Shown here: in pieces, positions 16,366 to 22,771 of the stretch
Numbering within the stretch: the stretch's first letter is position 1
Layout: each line of letters opens with the position of its first letter
Assembly (NCBI GenBank): GCA_964625275.1
Contig: CAZVBH010000028.1
Location: 1 to 24,808, forward strand
Source of the DNA: UBA3775 sp964625275
GTDB lineage: Bacteria; Bacillota; Clostridia; Lachnospirales; Lachnospiraceae
Direction of reading: 5' to 3'
DNA: 24,808 nt
Made by a program: the position numbers and the translations under genes
Notes under the pieces: generated by a model
The model's database searches: none
Told to the model about the DNA's origin: nothing
The model's input: the letters and a program-made list of their open reading frames with translations, nothing else

Positions 16366-17208
16366 ATGGTAGATTTTGAAAATAATGAAGATATAGTTGC
16401 TGAAGAAAATATTGAGGCAACAGATGTGATAAATGCAGAAATAAATGATGAAGTATATGTCAAAAACTGTACTGAAGCGAATGACGAAGCAGATATTGGA
16501 GTAAATCCTAAAACTAATAATGAAATAGAAAATCATGAATATGATGATGAAGGAATTGACGAAACAAAAGCTTGTGTAGATGGTGAGGCTGATACCAGTG
16601 AAGATAATTATGATTCAGAGTTTAAGTCACCTGAGGAAATTAAGGCGGCTATTGAATCAATTTTATTTACAATGGGCGAAGCAGTAGAGGCTTCAAGAAT
16701 AGCAGAAGCATTACAGATAACAACCAAAATGGCAATAAGACTCCTGCGTGAGCTTATGGAAAAATATAACAATGACAATAGTGGAATCAACATTATTGAA
16801 CTGGACAAGAGCTATCAGATGTGTTCTAATCCAAAGTATTATGAGTCACTTATCAAGCTCTGTCATGTTCCTAAGAAGCATAATCTGACAGATGTAATGC
16901 TGGAAACGCTTGCAATCGTTGCTTACAAGCAGCCGGTTACAAGACAGGAAATTGAAGCAATCAGAGGTGTAAAGAGTGATTTTGCAGTTAATAAGCTGAT
17001 TGAATACAATCTCATTTGTGAGCTTGGAAGAAAGGATGTTCCGGGAAGACCAATTTTATTTGGAACAACCGAGGATTTCCTTCGCTGCTTTGGTGTGAGT
17101 AATGCCGCAGAGCTTCCTGCCATAGATGAAGAGAAGAAAGCTGAGTTCCTAAGAGAGGCACTTGACGAGTCAAAGAATAGTGAAGAAATTGTAATGGATA
17201 ATTTGTAA
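16366..17208 (+). CDS. scpB: Segregation and condensation protein B, with an acidic N-terminal extension
   Basis: Residues from about 88 on are a normal ScpB of two winged helices (SPEEIKAAIESILFTMGEAVEASRIAEAL... and LETLAIVAYKQPVTRQEIEAIRGVKSDFAVNKLIEYNLICELGRKDVPGRPILFGTT). ScpB dimers bind ScpA in the SMC complex. The total of 280 residues is long, since most ScpB are about 180-200. The first 85 or so residues are almost all Asp, Glu, Asn and Ile/Ala, with no predicted fold. The ribosome binding site is GGAG before the ATG at 16366, and no good start exists at the domain border, so the extension is probably real. Confidence 0.94.
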   Translation: MVDFENNEDIVAEENIEATDVINAEINDEVYVKNCTEANDEADIGVNPKTNNEIENHEYDDEGIDETKACVDGEADTSEDNYDSEFKSPEEIKAAIESILFTMGEAVEASRIAEALQITTKMAIRLLRELMEKYNNDNSGINIIELDKSYQMCSNPKYYESLIKLCHVPKKHNLTDVMLETLAIVAYKQPVTRQEIEAIRGVKSDFAVNKLIEYNLICELGRKDVPGRPILFGTTEDFLRCFGVSNAAELPAIDEEKKAEFLREALDESKNSEEIVMDNL

Positions 17209-17235
17209 AAAATTACAAATCTAAAATCTTTTTTT
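17201..17235 (+). terminator. Weak terminator-like hairpin at the end of scpB
   Basis: ATTTGTAA (17201-17208, including the scpB stop) pairs perfectly with TTACAAAT (17213-17220) over an A4 loop. A seven-T run follows at 17229-17235, but an 8-base gap separates the stem from it, so termination is uncertain. Confidence 0.45.
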
Positions 17236-17298
17236 ACATTCCATTTATAGTGCTCTGTCTCTATAATAGTCCCGTTTAATATTTGTTTATTTTATAAT

Positions 17299-17431
17299 CA
17301 AAGCGGATATTCGCAATCCGCTTTGTTACTGTTTATAACCTTAATGCCACTTCGTGGCTCATCAGTAGCCTAATGATGATGAAATGTACTACCCCAGCTT
17401 AAAAAGCGGGGACATTTCAGATAAGGTTAAA
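17299..17431 (+). repeat. Structured dispersed repeat, family R, copy R3 (full)
   Basis: Full-length copy, about 133 bases. Module A has a hairpin AGCGGA...TCCGCT and the line TATAACCTTAATGCCACTTC. Module B is shorter than in R1 and R2: CATCA (17360-17364) pairs with TGATG, then GAAATGT (17381-17387) pairs with ACATTTC (17412-17418), CCCC (17392-17395) with GGGG (17408-17411), and GCTT with AAGC. The end is ATAAGGTTAAA. In R2 the same stem reads GAAAAGT/ACTTTTC, a compensated change. It fills the 259-base spacer between scpB and the ABC gene, with a TATAAT at 17262-17267 upstream of it that lacks a clear -35. Confidence 0.8.
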
Positions 17432-17467
17432 GTGTTTACAATTAATATTGGATAATGGGAGTAAATT

Positions 17468-19279
17468 ATGTGGAAGATGTCACTAAGACAGAGTGAGGAC
17501 GAGTACGACCTCAGTCCTGAAGAAAAGCTTTTGCTTGAGGATTTTAGCAATGATGAGCAAAAGCCTTTAAAAACTTTATTAGGTCTATATAAAGGCAGAT
17601 ATGTAAGTCTGTTCTTTTCTATTTTATTTTTCTTTATAAAGCATTCACCTGTTTGGGTTCTGCCAATTGCGACCTCAAATATAGTAAATGCTGCAACCCA
17701 AAAAGCACCTGGCGCAGAAAAGACAATTATTCTAAATGTTGTAATAATGTGTCTTTTACTTGCACAGAATGTCATTACTAATTATGTACATGTATGGCTT
17801 TATTCGAAAACAATTCGTGAGATGGAGAGAGATTTAAGGAGCACCATGATAAAAAAGCTCCAGCAGCTCTCAATTGCCTATCACAATCAGATGCAGTCAG
17901 GACGTCTTCAATCAAAAATTATGCGTGACGTCGAGCAGATAGAAACTCTTTCATCACAGATATTTATTTCAGTATTAAGTATTGTGATGAATGTTTTTGT
18001 TGCATTTGCAATTGTTATCAGCAGAAGTCTTTCAGTTTTTATTTTCTTTATTGCTACTGTACCGGTTGCAGTCTTGATTATGGTTACATTTAGGACGAAA
18101 ATAAAATCATATAATAGAGATTTTCGTAATGAAATGGAAGAAACCTCTGTCAGAGTAATGGAAATGGTTGAGCTTGTGCCGGTTACAAGAGCTCATGCAC
18201 TTGAAAAGCATGAAACAAGAAAGATGGAGAATCAGCTTAATATTCTTGCACAGAGTGGACTTCGTCTTGACATAATTCAGTCCTTCTTTTCTTCAATCAG
18301 CTGGGTAACATTTCAGGTTTTCCAGGTTCTATGTCTTGGTTTCACAGGCTATCTTGCATTTAAAGGTAAGGTTACTGTTGGAGATGTAGTTCTCTATCAG
18401 ACCTATTTTGGTCAGATAGTTGCACAGGTGGCAGGAATAATAACGCTCCTTCCAACAATAGCTAAAGGCCTTGAATCAGTTAATTCTGTAGGTGATATTT
18501 TACGCTGTCACGATGTTGAAGACTATAAGGACAAGAAAAAGGTTGATAATATAAATGGTTCTCTTCATTTTAAAAATGTTGATTTTAAGTATTCTGATAG
18601 TCAGGAATATATTTTGGAGAATCTTTCCTTTGATATTAAAGAGGGTGAGACAGTAGCATTTGTAGGCGGTTCAGGAGCCGGTAAAACAACCATCATGAAT
18701 CTTGTTATTGGCTTTATGCATCCGACAAGTGGTGAAGTTTATGTTGATGACTATGCTATGTCTAAGATAGATCTTAGAACCTATAGAAGTCATATTGCAG
18801 TTGTGCCACAGCAGTCCATTCTCTTTACGGGTACAATACGTGAGAATATTACTTATGGTAGTGAGGACATCTCAGATGAAAGATTGTGGGAAGTAATAAA
18901 GGCTGCAAGCCTTGATGAGTTTATCAGCTCTTTACCTGATGGTGTTGATACGCAGATTACAGAGCATGGAAGCAATCTTTCAGGTGGTCAGAGACAGAGA
19001 ATCTCAATTGCCAGAGCCTTTATCAGAAATCCTAAAATTTTGATACTGGATGAAGCAACCTCTGCACTTGATTCCGTTTCAGAAAAGAAAATTCAGACAG
19101 CTGTTAATAATCTTGTAAAGGATAGAACAACCTTAATTGTGGCTCACAGACTTTCTACTATTAAAGAAGCTGACAGAATTGCAGTAATTGGTCAGGGCGG
19201 AATAATTGAAATGGGCAGCTATGATGAGCTAATGGAAAAGAAGGGTGAATTTTATAAACTGAAAATGATGCAGAGTTAG
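17468..19279 (+). CDS. ABC exporter, transmembrane domain fused to ATPase
   Basis: A 603-residue half-transporter of the MsbA/LmrA/multidrug type. An N-terminal cytoplasmic tail of about 45 residues is followed by roughly six membrane helices in residues 45-330 and a C-terminal nucleotide-binding domain. Walker A GGSGAGKTT is near residue 400, the LSGGQRQR signature near 503, Walker B ILILDEATSALD near 523, and the H-loop reads IVAHRLST. The motifs are complete, so it can work as a homodimer; no second half-transporter is next to it. The substrate is unknown (drug, peptide or lipid). The ribosome binding site is a GGGAG before the ATG. It lies between family R and family H repeats. Confidence 0.92.
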   Translation: MWKMSLRQSEDEYDLSPEEKLLLEDFSNDEQKPLKTLLGLYKGRYVSLFFSILFFFIKHSPVWVLPIATSNIVNAATQKAPGAEKTIILNVVIMCLLLAQNVITNYVHVWLYSKTIREMERDLRSTMIKKLQQLSIAYHNQMQSGRLQSKIMRDVEQIETLSSQIFISVLSIVMNVFVAFAIVISRSLSVFIFFIATVPVAVLIMVTFRTKIKSYNRDFRNEMEETSVRVMEMVELVPVTRAHALEKHETRKMENQLNILAQSGLRLDIIQSFFSSISWVTFQVFQVLCLGFTGYLAFKGKVTVGDVVLYQTYFGQIVAQVAGIITLLPTIAKGLESVNSVGDILRCHDVEDYKDKKKVDNINGSLHFKNVDFKYSDSQEYILENLSFDIKEGETVAFVGGSGAGKTTIMNLVIGFMHPTSGEVYVDDYAMSKIDLRTYRSHIAVVPQQSILFTGTIRENITYGSEDISDERLWEVIKAASLDEFISSLPDGVDTQITEHGSNLSGGQRQRISIARAFIRNPKILILDEATSALDSVSEKKIQTAVNNLVKDRTTLIVAHRLSTIKEADRIAVIGQGGIIEMGSYDELMEKKGEFYKLKMMQS

Positions 19280-19303
19280 AAAACGTAAAATAATTTGTTT
19301 AGT

Positions 19304-19412
19304 AATGACGGATATGCTCCCAATATGGTGCACGACGAGCGCGCTTCGCGCCTATCATGCTCTTTCGTGTAGGCATATTGGGAGCATATCCTGTATAATG
19401 AAATAATTTAGT
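19304..19412 (+). repeat. Structured dispersed element, family H, copy H1
   Basis: A perfect 17-bp stem, GGATATGCTCCCAATAT (19310-19326) with its complement at 19375-19391, encloses a 48-base interior. Inside, TGCACGA pairs with TCGTGTA (one wobble), and GCGCG-CTT-CGCGC (19339-19351) is a second hairpin. The 3' half of the interior, CGCGCCTATCATGCTCTT, is identical in copy H2 at 23722-23801, and the flank CCTGTATNATG...TTTAGT.CGTGG is also shared. It begins 24 bases after the ABC gene stop, in a 391-base spacer without genes. It may act as a structured RNA, a bidirectional terminator or a miniature mobile element. Confidence 0.75.
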
Positions 19413-19467
19413 ACGTGGCTTTAAGGTTATGAGCAAGTAGCGAAGCGGACCCGGAATATCCGCTTTA
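19413..19467 (-). repeat. Dispersed repeat, family R, short copy R4
   Basis: On the - strand it reads AAAGCGGATATTCCGGGTCC...GCTCATAACCTTAAAGCCACG, close to the module A half of R2 at 21088. Module B is absent; the copy abuts element H1 directly. A further 17-base fragment of the family terminus lies at 19512-19528. Confidence 0.7.
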
Positions 19468-19511
19468 ATAAAAAAACAATTTCCGTCCATATTAATTAAA
19501 CATGAAATCCA

Positions 19512-19528
19512 CTTAAGATAAGGTTAAA
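19512..19528 (+). repeat. Fragment of family R right end (R7)
   Basis: CTTAAGATAAGGTTAAA matches the last bases of the full copies (CAGATAAGGTTAAA) with little else around it. It sits just before the promoter of the ATPase gene at 19671. Confidence 0.5.
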
Positions 19529-19552
19529 AAAGTGTGATTTGCAAGTTCTGTC

Positions 19553-19660
19553 TTGTAAGAATCGATTTTTTGAATTATAATCAACTTAGAGAATTATAAG
19601 GCATAAAACATACTATAATTCTCTAAGTTACACCAAAATTGTATGAAGTTAGAGAATTAT
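19553..19660 (+). promoter_or_regulatory. Promoter and inverted-repeat operator of the ATPase gene at 19671
   Basis: TTGTAA (19553-19558), a 17-base spacer and TATAAT (19576-19581) form a good promoter. Right after it lies a perfect 16-bp inverted repeat, AACTTAGAGAATTATA (19583-19598) and TATAATTCTCTAAGTT (19614-19629), with a 15-base centre. A third half-site with one mismatch (AAGTTAGAGAATTAT, 19646-19660) reaches the ribosome binding site. This layout is typical of an autorepressor operator, although no DNA-binding domain other than that of the ATPase itself is nearby. Confidence 0.7.
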
Positions 19661-19670
19661 GAGGTGGATT

Positions 19671-21083
19671 ATGATTGGAAGAGAAAATGAACAAAAAGTA
19701 TTGATGGATTGTTTGATGTCAAATCGAGCTGAATTTCTTGTTGTTTATGGACGTAGAAGAGTAGGAAAGACCTATCTAATTAAAGAATATTTTCATAATC
19801 AATTTTCGTTTTATACCACAGGATTAACTGAAACTAAAATGCAAGGTCAGTTAAGAGCTTTTAATAATGCTCTTATTGAAGAAGGTGCAGATAATTCTAA
19901 AATTAAGGATTGGTTTAGCGCTTTTTCAAAGCTGAAATCATTTTTACAAGGAGCTAATGTAAAAAGAGATCCGGTCTCAGGAAAAAGAGTTATTTTTCTT
20001 GACGAATTGCCATGGTTAGATACTGCTAAGTCTGACTTTAAAAGTGCCCTTGAATATTTCTGGAATAGCTGGGCATCTACGCAAAATGATATACTACTGA
20101 TTGTATGTGGTTCAGCAACATCGTGGATAATTAATAATCTTCTTGACAATAAGGGTGGTTTTTATAACAGAGTAACCAGAAGAATGCATCTTAAACCTTT
20201 TACCCTGAGAGAATGTGAACTACTATATCAGGCAAATGGCGTAGTGCTTACCCGTCGTCAGGTTATTGAGAGCTACATGGTCTTTGGTGGGATACCTTTC
20301 TATGTAAATTGTTTCGATAAACGTCTTAGTCTTGCACAAAATATTAATGAACTATTATTTAATGAAAATGGAAATTTATTTTATGAACATGAAGTTTTGA
20401 TGAAATCTCTATTCAAAAATCATGAGAAGCATGCTGAAATTTTGAATGTTTTGTCTAAATCTAAAGGAGGAACTACACGAGTTGAGCTTGCAAAAAATCC
20501 TATTATTGGTGATGGCGAACCTCTTACTAAAGCCTTAAATGAACTTGAACAATGTGGATTTATAAGAAAGTATCAAAACTTCAAAAAGATAAAACAGGGA
20601 TATTATTTTCAATTAATTGATCCTTTTATGATGTTTGCATTTAGATTTCTTAAAAATAGAAAACATAATAATTGGATGGCATATGTAAATTCACCTTCTT
20701 ATTTTGCATGGTTAGGAAACTCATTTGAATTAGTGGTTTTAATTCATGTGGATCAGGTTAAGAAGGTCTTGGGAATCTCAGGTGTGGAATGTAATGAATA
20801 TGCTTGGCATTCTACTAATTCAAATCCGGGGGCCCAGATAGATTTAATAATTGATAGAAAAGATGGAATAATTAATTTATGCGAAATTAAATATACTACT
20901 GAACCATTTAGAATTGATGCACAGTATGCAGATATACTGCAAAATAAAGTTAGCTCGTTTATAAACGAGACAAAACCTAAGTCAGCGGTGCATCTTACAT
21001 TTATATCAATGGAAGGGTTGAAAAATAATGAGTATATTAATTTAGTTCAAAATGAAATTGATGGTGAAGAACTCTTTAGATAG
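19671..21083 (+). CDS. AAA-family ATP-binding protein with C-terminal DUF234/PD-(D/E)XK-like domain
   Basis: A 470-residue orphan ATPase of the archaeal-type ATP_bind_2/DUF234 group, common in Lachnospiraceae and Bacteroides. The start MIGRENEQKVL precedes Walker A GRRRVGKT at residues 27-34. Walker B VIFLDELPW has D111/E112, and the sensor is LLIVCGSATSW. A helical winged-helix region follows near 260-300. The C-terminal part has PGAQIDLIIDRKDGIINLCEIKY, an Asp plus E-x-K arrangement like a PD-(D/E)XK nuclease fold. Function is unknown; a defence or selfish role is suspected for the family. GAGGTGG at 19661-19667 points to the ATG at 19671 rather than the in-frame ATG at 19659, which overlaps the operator. 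Confidence 0.86.
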   Translation: MIGRENEQKVLMDCLMSNRAEFLVVYGRRRVGKTYLIKEYFHNQFSFYTTGLTETKMQGQLRAFNNALIEEGADNSKIKDWFSAFSKLKSFLQGANVKRDPVSGKRVIFLDELPWLDTAKSDFKSALEYFWNSWASTQNDILLIVCGSATSWIINNLLDNKGGFYNRVTRRMHLKPFTLRECELLYQANGVVLTRRQVIESYMVFGGIPFYVNCFDKRLSLAQNINELLFNENGNLFYEHEVLMKSLFKNHEKHAEILNVLSKSKGGTTRVELAKNPIIGDGEPLTKALNELEQCGFIRKYQNFKKIKQGYYFQLIDPFMMFAFRFLKNRKHNNWMAYVNSPSYFAWLGNSFELVVLIHVDQVKKVLGISGVECNEYAWHSTNSNPGAQIDLIIDRKDGIINLCEIKYTTEPFRIDAQYADILQNKVSSFINETKPKSAVHLTFISMEGLKNNEYINLVQNEIDGEELFR

Positions 21084-21087
21084 GTAT

Positions 21088-21228
21088 CAAAGCGGATATT
21101 CCGGGTCCGCTTCGCTGCTTGCTCATAACCTTAAAACCACTTCGTGGCCCATCAGTAGGAGTCAAGCCTCCTACTGATGCTGAAAAGTCCCCACTTAAGA
21201 AGCGGGGGACTTTTCAGATAAGGTTAAA
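21088..21228 (+). repeat. Structured dispersed repeat, family R, copy R2 (full, reference copy)
   Basis: A 141-base full copy, best for defining the family. Module A: AGCGGA...TCCGCT hairpin, then TTGCTCATAACCTTAA and the hairpin CCAC-TTC-GTGG. Module B: CATCAGTAGGAG paired with CTCCTACTGATG, then GAAAAGTCCCC (21182-21192) paired with GGGGACTTTTC (21205-21215). The element closes with ATAAGGTTAAA, complementary to the ATAACCTTAA between hairpins, so the whole of module B sits on an outer stem as a multi-branch structure. It starts four bases after the ATPase stop and ends six bases before the next promoter. Confidence 0.82.
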
Positions 21229-21234
21229 TTACTC

Positions 21235-21264
21235 TTGACAATTATGAAAGAATATGAATATAAT
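21235..21264 (+). promoter_or_regulatory. Promoter of the ATPase gene at 21418
   Basis: A consensus -35 TTGACA (21235-21240), an 18-base spacer and a consensus -10 TATAAT (21259-21264). It is the strongest promoter in the window by match, with TATGAA repeats inside and directly after it. Confidence 0.75.
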
Positions 21265-21346
21265 TTATAAATATGAACGAATATGAAAGAATGGTATAAA
21301 TATGAACGGTTATGAAAGAATAGCATAAGTATGAATGTATATGAAC
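21243..21346 (+). repeat. TATGAA iterons (29-bp tandem units) downstream of the promoter
   Basis: Two full 29-base units (21268-21296 and 21297-21325) and a partial third (21326-21346) each contain two TATGAA hexamers 10 bases apart, one helical turn. Further TATGAA copies (21244, 21254) lie within the promoter spacer. The phased hexamers look like protein binding sites. The remaining leader to 21404 has no gene; GAAAGGA at 21405-21411 is the ribosome binding site. Confidence 0.7.
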
Positions 21347-21417
21347 TACTATCCGGAATTTATACTATTATGAAACATGAATCAATGCATTTGCTTTGAT
21401 ACTAGAAAGGACAAGCT

Positions 21418-22476
21418 ATGAAATCTAATAATCCGTTTTCACTTACTTTTGGTAGAAAGCCAAGTCAATATATATCGAGATATGACAATATGATTGAGAT
21501 TATTAATGCTTTTACTGCTGAAAATCCTATTTGCCAGACATATCTTATTAGTGGCATTCGAGGAAGTGGCAAAACTGTGTTGATGACTACTGTTGCGAAG
21601 GAGCTGTTAGAAACTGGTGAGTGGTACGTTGTTGACCTGAATTCAACGCAAAACCTTTTAGAAGATTTATCGTACAGACTTGCAGATGTCTGTGGCAAAA
21701 AGGATGAATTGTCTGAGGCAGGGGTAAATGTTTCACTTGCAGGATTTGGTATTGGAATTTCTGGAAAACGTGATGAGAAAGATGCTGTAGGCAAAATTGA
21801 AGCTTTGTTAGAATATGCTTCAAAGAAGAACAAGAAGGTTCTAATAACTATTGACGAAGTTATTAATAATAAGTCAATGGCTGTTTTTGCCAGTCAATTC
21901 CAAATCTTTATAAGGAAAGATTATCCTGTTTACCTTATAATGACTGGACTTTATGAAAATATATATGCTATTCAGAATAATCCAAGCTTGACTTTTTTGC
22001 TGCGTTCACCAAAAATTATTATAAATCCTCTTAGTATGCTTCAAATTTCTGAACATTACAAGAACATATTTGAAATAGATAATGTTGAAGCAAATAAATT
22101 GGCTGCTTATACAAAAGGTTATGCCCTGGCATTTCAAGCATTAGGATTTTTATACTGGGAATATCGAGATGAAAAAGATCTTAAAGATATTATATCCGAA
22201 CTTAAACATTTATTAGACGATTTTGCTTACCGGAAAATTTGGGAAAGTCTTTCAGAAAATGATAAAAGTATAGTACAAGTAATAGCAGAAAATGGCAGAA
22301 TAGAAGTGAAAGATGTTAGAGAAAATCTAAAAATGTCTTCATCTTCATTTTCAAAATATAGAGATCGATTAATAAATAGAGGTGTTATTAAGTCGGTAGA
22401 AAGAGGCAAGATTGAACTTACCTTACCATTTTTTGATGAATTGATAAAATCATATGCAGAGTGGGATGAAATTTAA
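21418..22476 (+). CDS. AAA ATPase with C-terminal winged helix (Cdc6/ORC-like architecture)
   Basis: A 352-residue orphan P-loop ATPase, unrelated to the one upstream. Walker A GIRGSGKT is at residues 46-53, and Walker B KVLITIDEV has D146/E147. A glycine-rich VSLAGFGIGISGKRDE stretch (about 105-120) lies between them. Residues about 265-345 form a winged helix (LSENDKSIVQVIAENGRIEVKDVRENLKMSSSSFSKYRDRLINRGVIKSVERGKIELTLPFF), which could bind DNA. The layout is like archaeal MNS/ORC-type ATPases; many such genes sit alone in Firmicutes and their role is not known. It may regulate itself through the TATGAA repeats. Its stop codon falls inside the terminus of a family R repeat. Confidence 0.82.
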   Translation: MKSNNPFSLTFGRKPSQYISRYDNMIEIINAFTAENPICQTYLISGIRGSGKTVLMTTVAKELLETGEWYVVDLNSTQNLLEDLSYRLADVCGKKDELSEAGVNVSLAGFGIGISGKRDEKDAVGKIEALLEYASKKNKKVLITIDEVINNKSMAVFASQFQIFIRKDYPVYLIMTGLYENIYAIQNNPSLTFLLRSPKIIINPLSMLQISEHYKNIFEIDNVEANKLAAYTKGYALAFQALGFLYWEYRDEKDLKDIISELKHLLDDFAYRKIWESLSENDKSIVQVIAENGRIEVKDVRENLKMSSSSFSKYRDRLINRGVIKSVERGKIELTLPFFDELIKSYAEWDEI

Positions 22477-22535
22477 CCTAGAAGTGGCATTAAGTTATGA
22501 GAAAGCAGCAAAGTAGATTGCGAATATTCGCTTTG
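22472..22535 (-). repeat. Dispersed repeat, family R, short decayed copy R6
   Basis: On the - strand it reads CAAAGCGAATATTCGC...CTCATAACTTAATGCCACTT and closes with AGGTTAAA, so it has module A plus the closing end, without module B. Module A has lost its hairpin complementarity. Its right terminus TTTAACCT (22472-22479 on the + strand) provides the TAA stop of the ATPase gene. Confidence 0.65.
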
Positions 22536-22556
22536 ATTCAATAATTTATAATAATT

Positions 22557-22626
22557 ATGTGATTTTACACACCAAAATATATATAATTGTGTGATTTTAC
22601 ACACCAAAATATATATAATTGTGTGA
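22557..22626 (+). repeat. 32-bp tandem repeat with GTGTG-N6-CACAC palindrome and TATAAT
   Basis: Two 32-base units (22557-22588 and 22589-22620) differ at a single base, and a third begins at 22621. Each holds a GTGTG-N6-CACAC type inverted repeat (slightly broken in the first unit) and a TATAAT (22582-22587 and 22614-22619). No standard -35 is at the correct distance. It leads directly into the short frame at 22640. The rest of this 295-base spacer, up to the add ribosome binding site, shows nothing recognisable. Confidence 0.7.
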
Positions 22627-22639
22627 GGACGTGATTCAT

Positions 22640-22672
22640 ATGGAACGATTTGCTATGAAAAGATTGTCCTAA
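22640..22672 (+). pseudogene. 10-codon remnant of an AAA ATPase gene (DUF4143 type)
   Basis: The frame MERFAMKRLS followed by TAA starts after a GAGGA ribosome binding site (22625-22629). The first nine residues match, from memory, the very typical N-terminus of the Lachnospiraceae DUF4143 AAA ATPases, which continue with a WKxxxxRKPLIIxGARQVGKT segment. Here the frame ends at once and I see no later part of such a gene before add. So the start, ribosome binding site and upstream repeat seem to be left of a deleted gene. Ten residues are too few for certainty. Confidence 0.4.
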
Positions 22673-22771
22673 TGTCATCAATTCTATGAAATCTATTCAA
22701 ATTTTATAACTAAAATCAGTTTTGGATTTCTTGATATTCAACACAGATAAAGTTTATTATGAGGTGAAAAT

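Noticed and set aside
17389..17775. Minus-strand open frame of 128 codons
   Set aside because: It lies across a family R repeat and the start of the ABC gene on the other strand, and has no family resemblance.
21465..21833. Minus-strand open frame of 122 codons
   Set aside because: It is fully inside the well-supported ATPase gene on the + strand, with low-complexity Ser/Pro content and no ribosome binding site.
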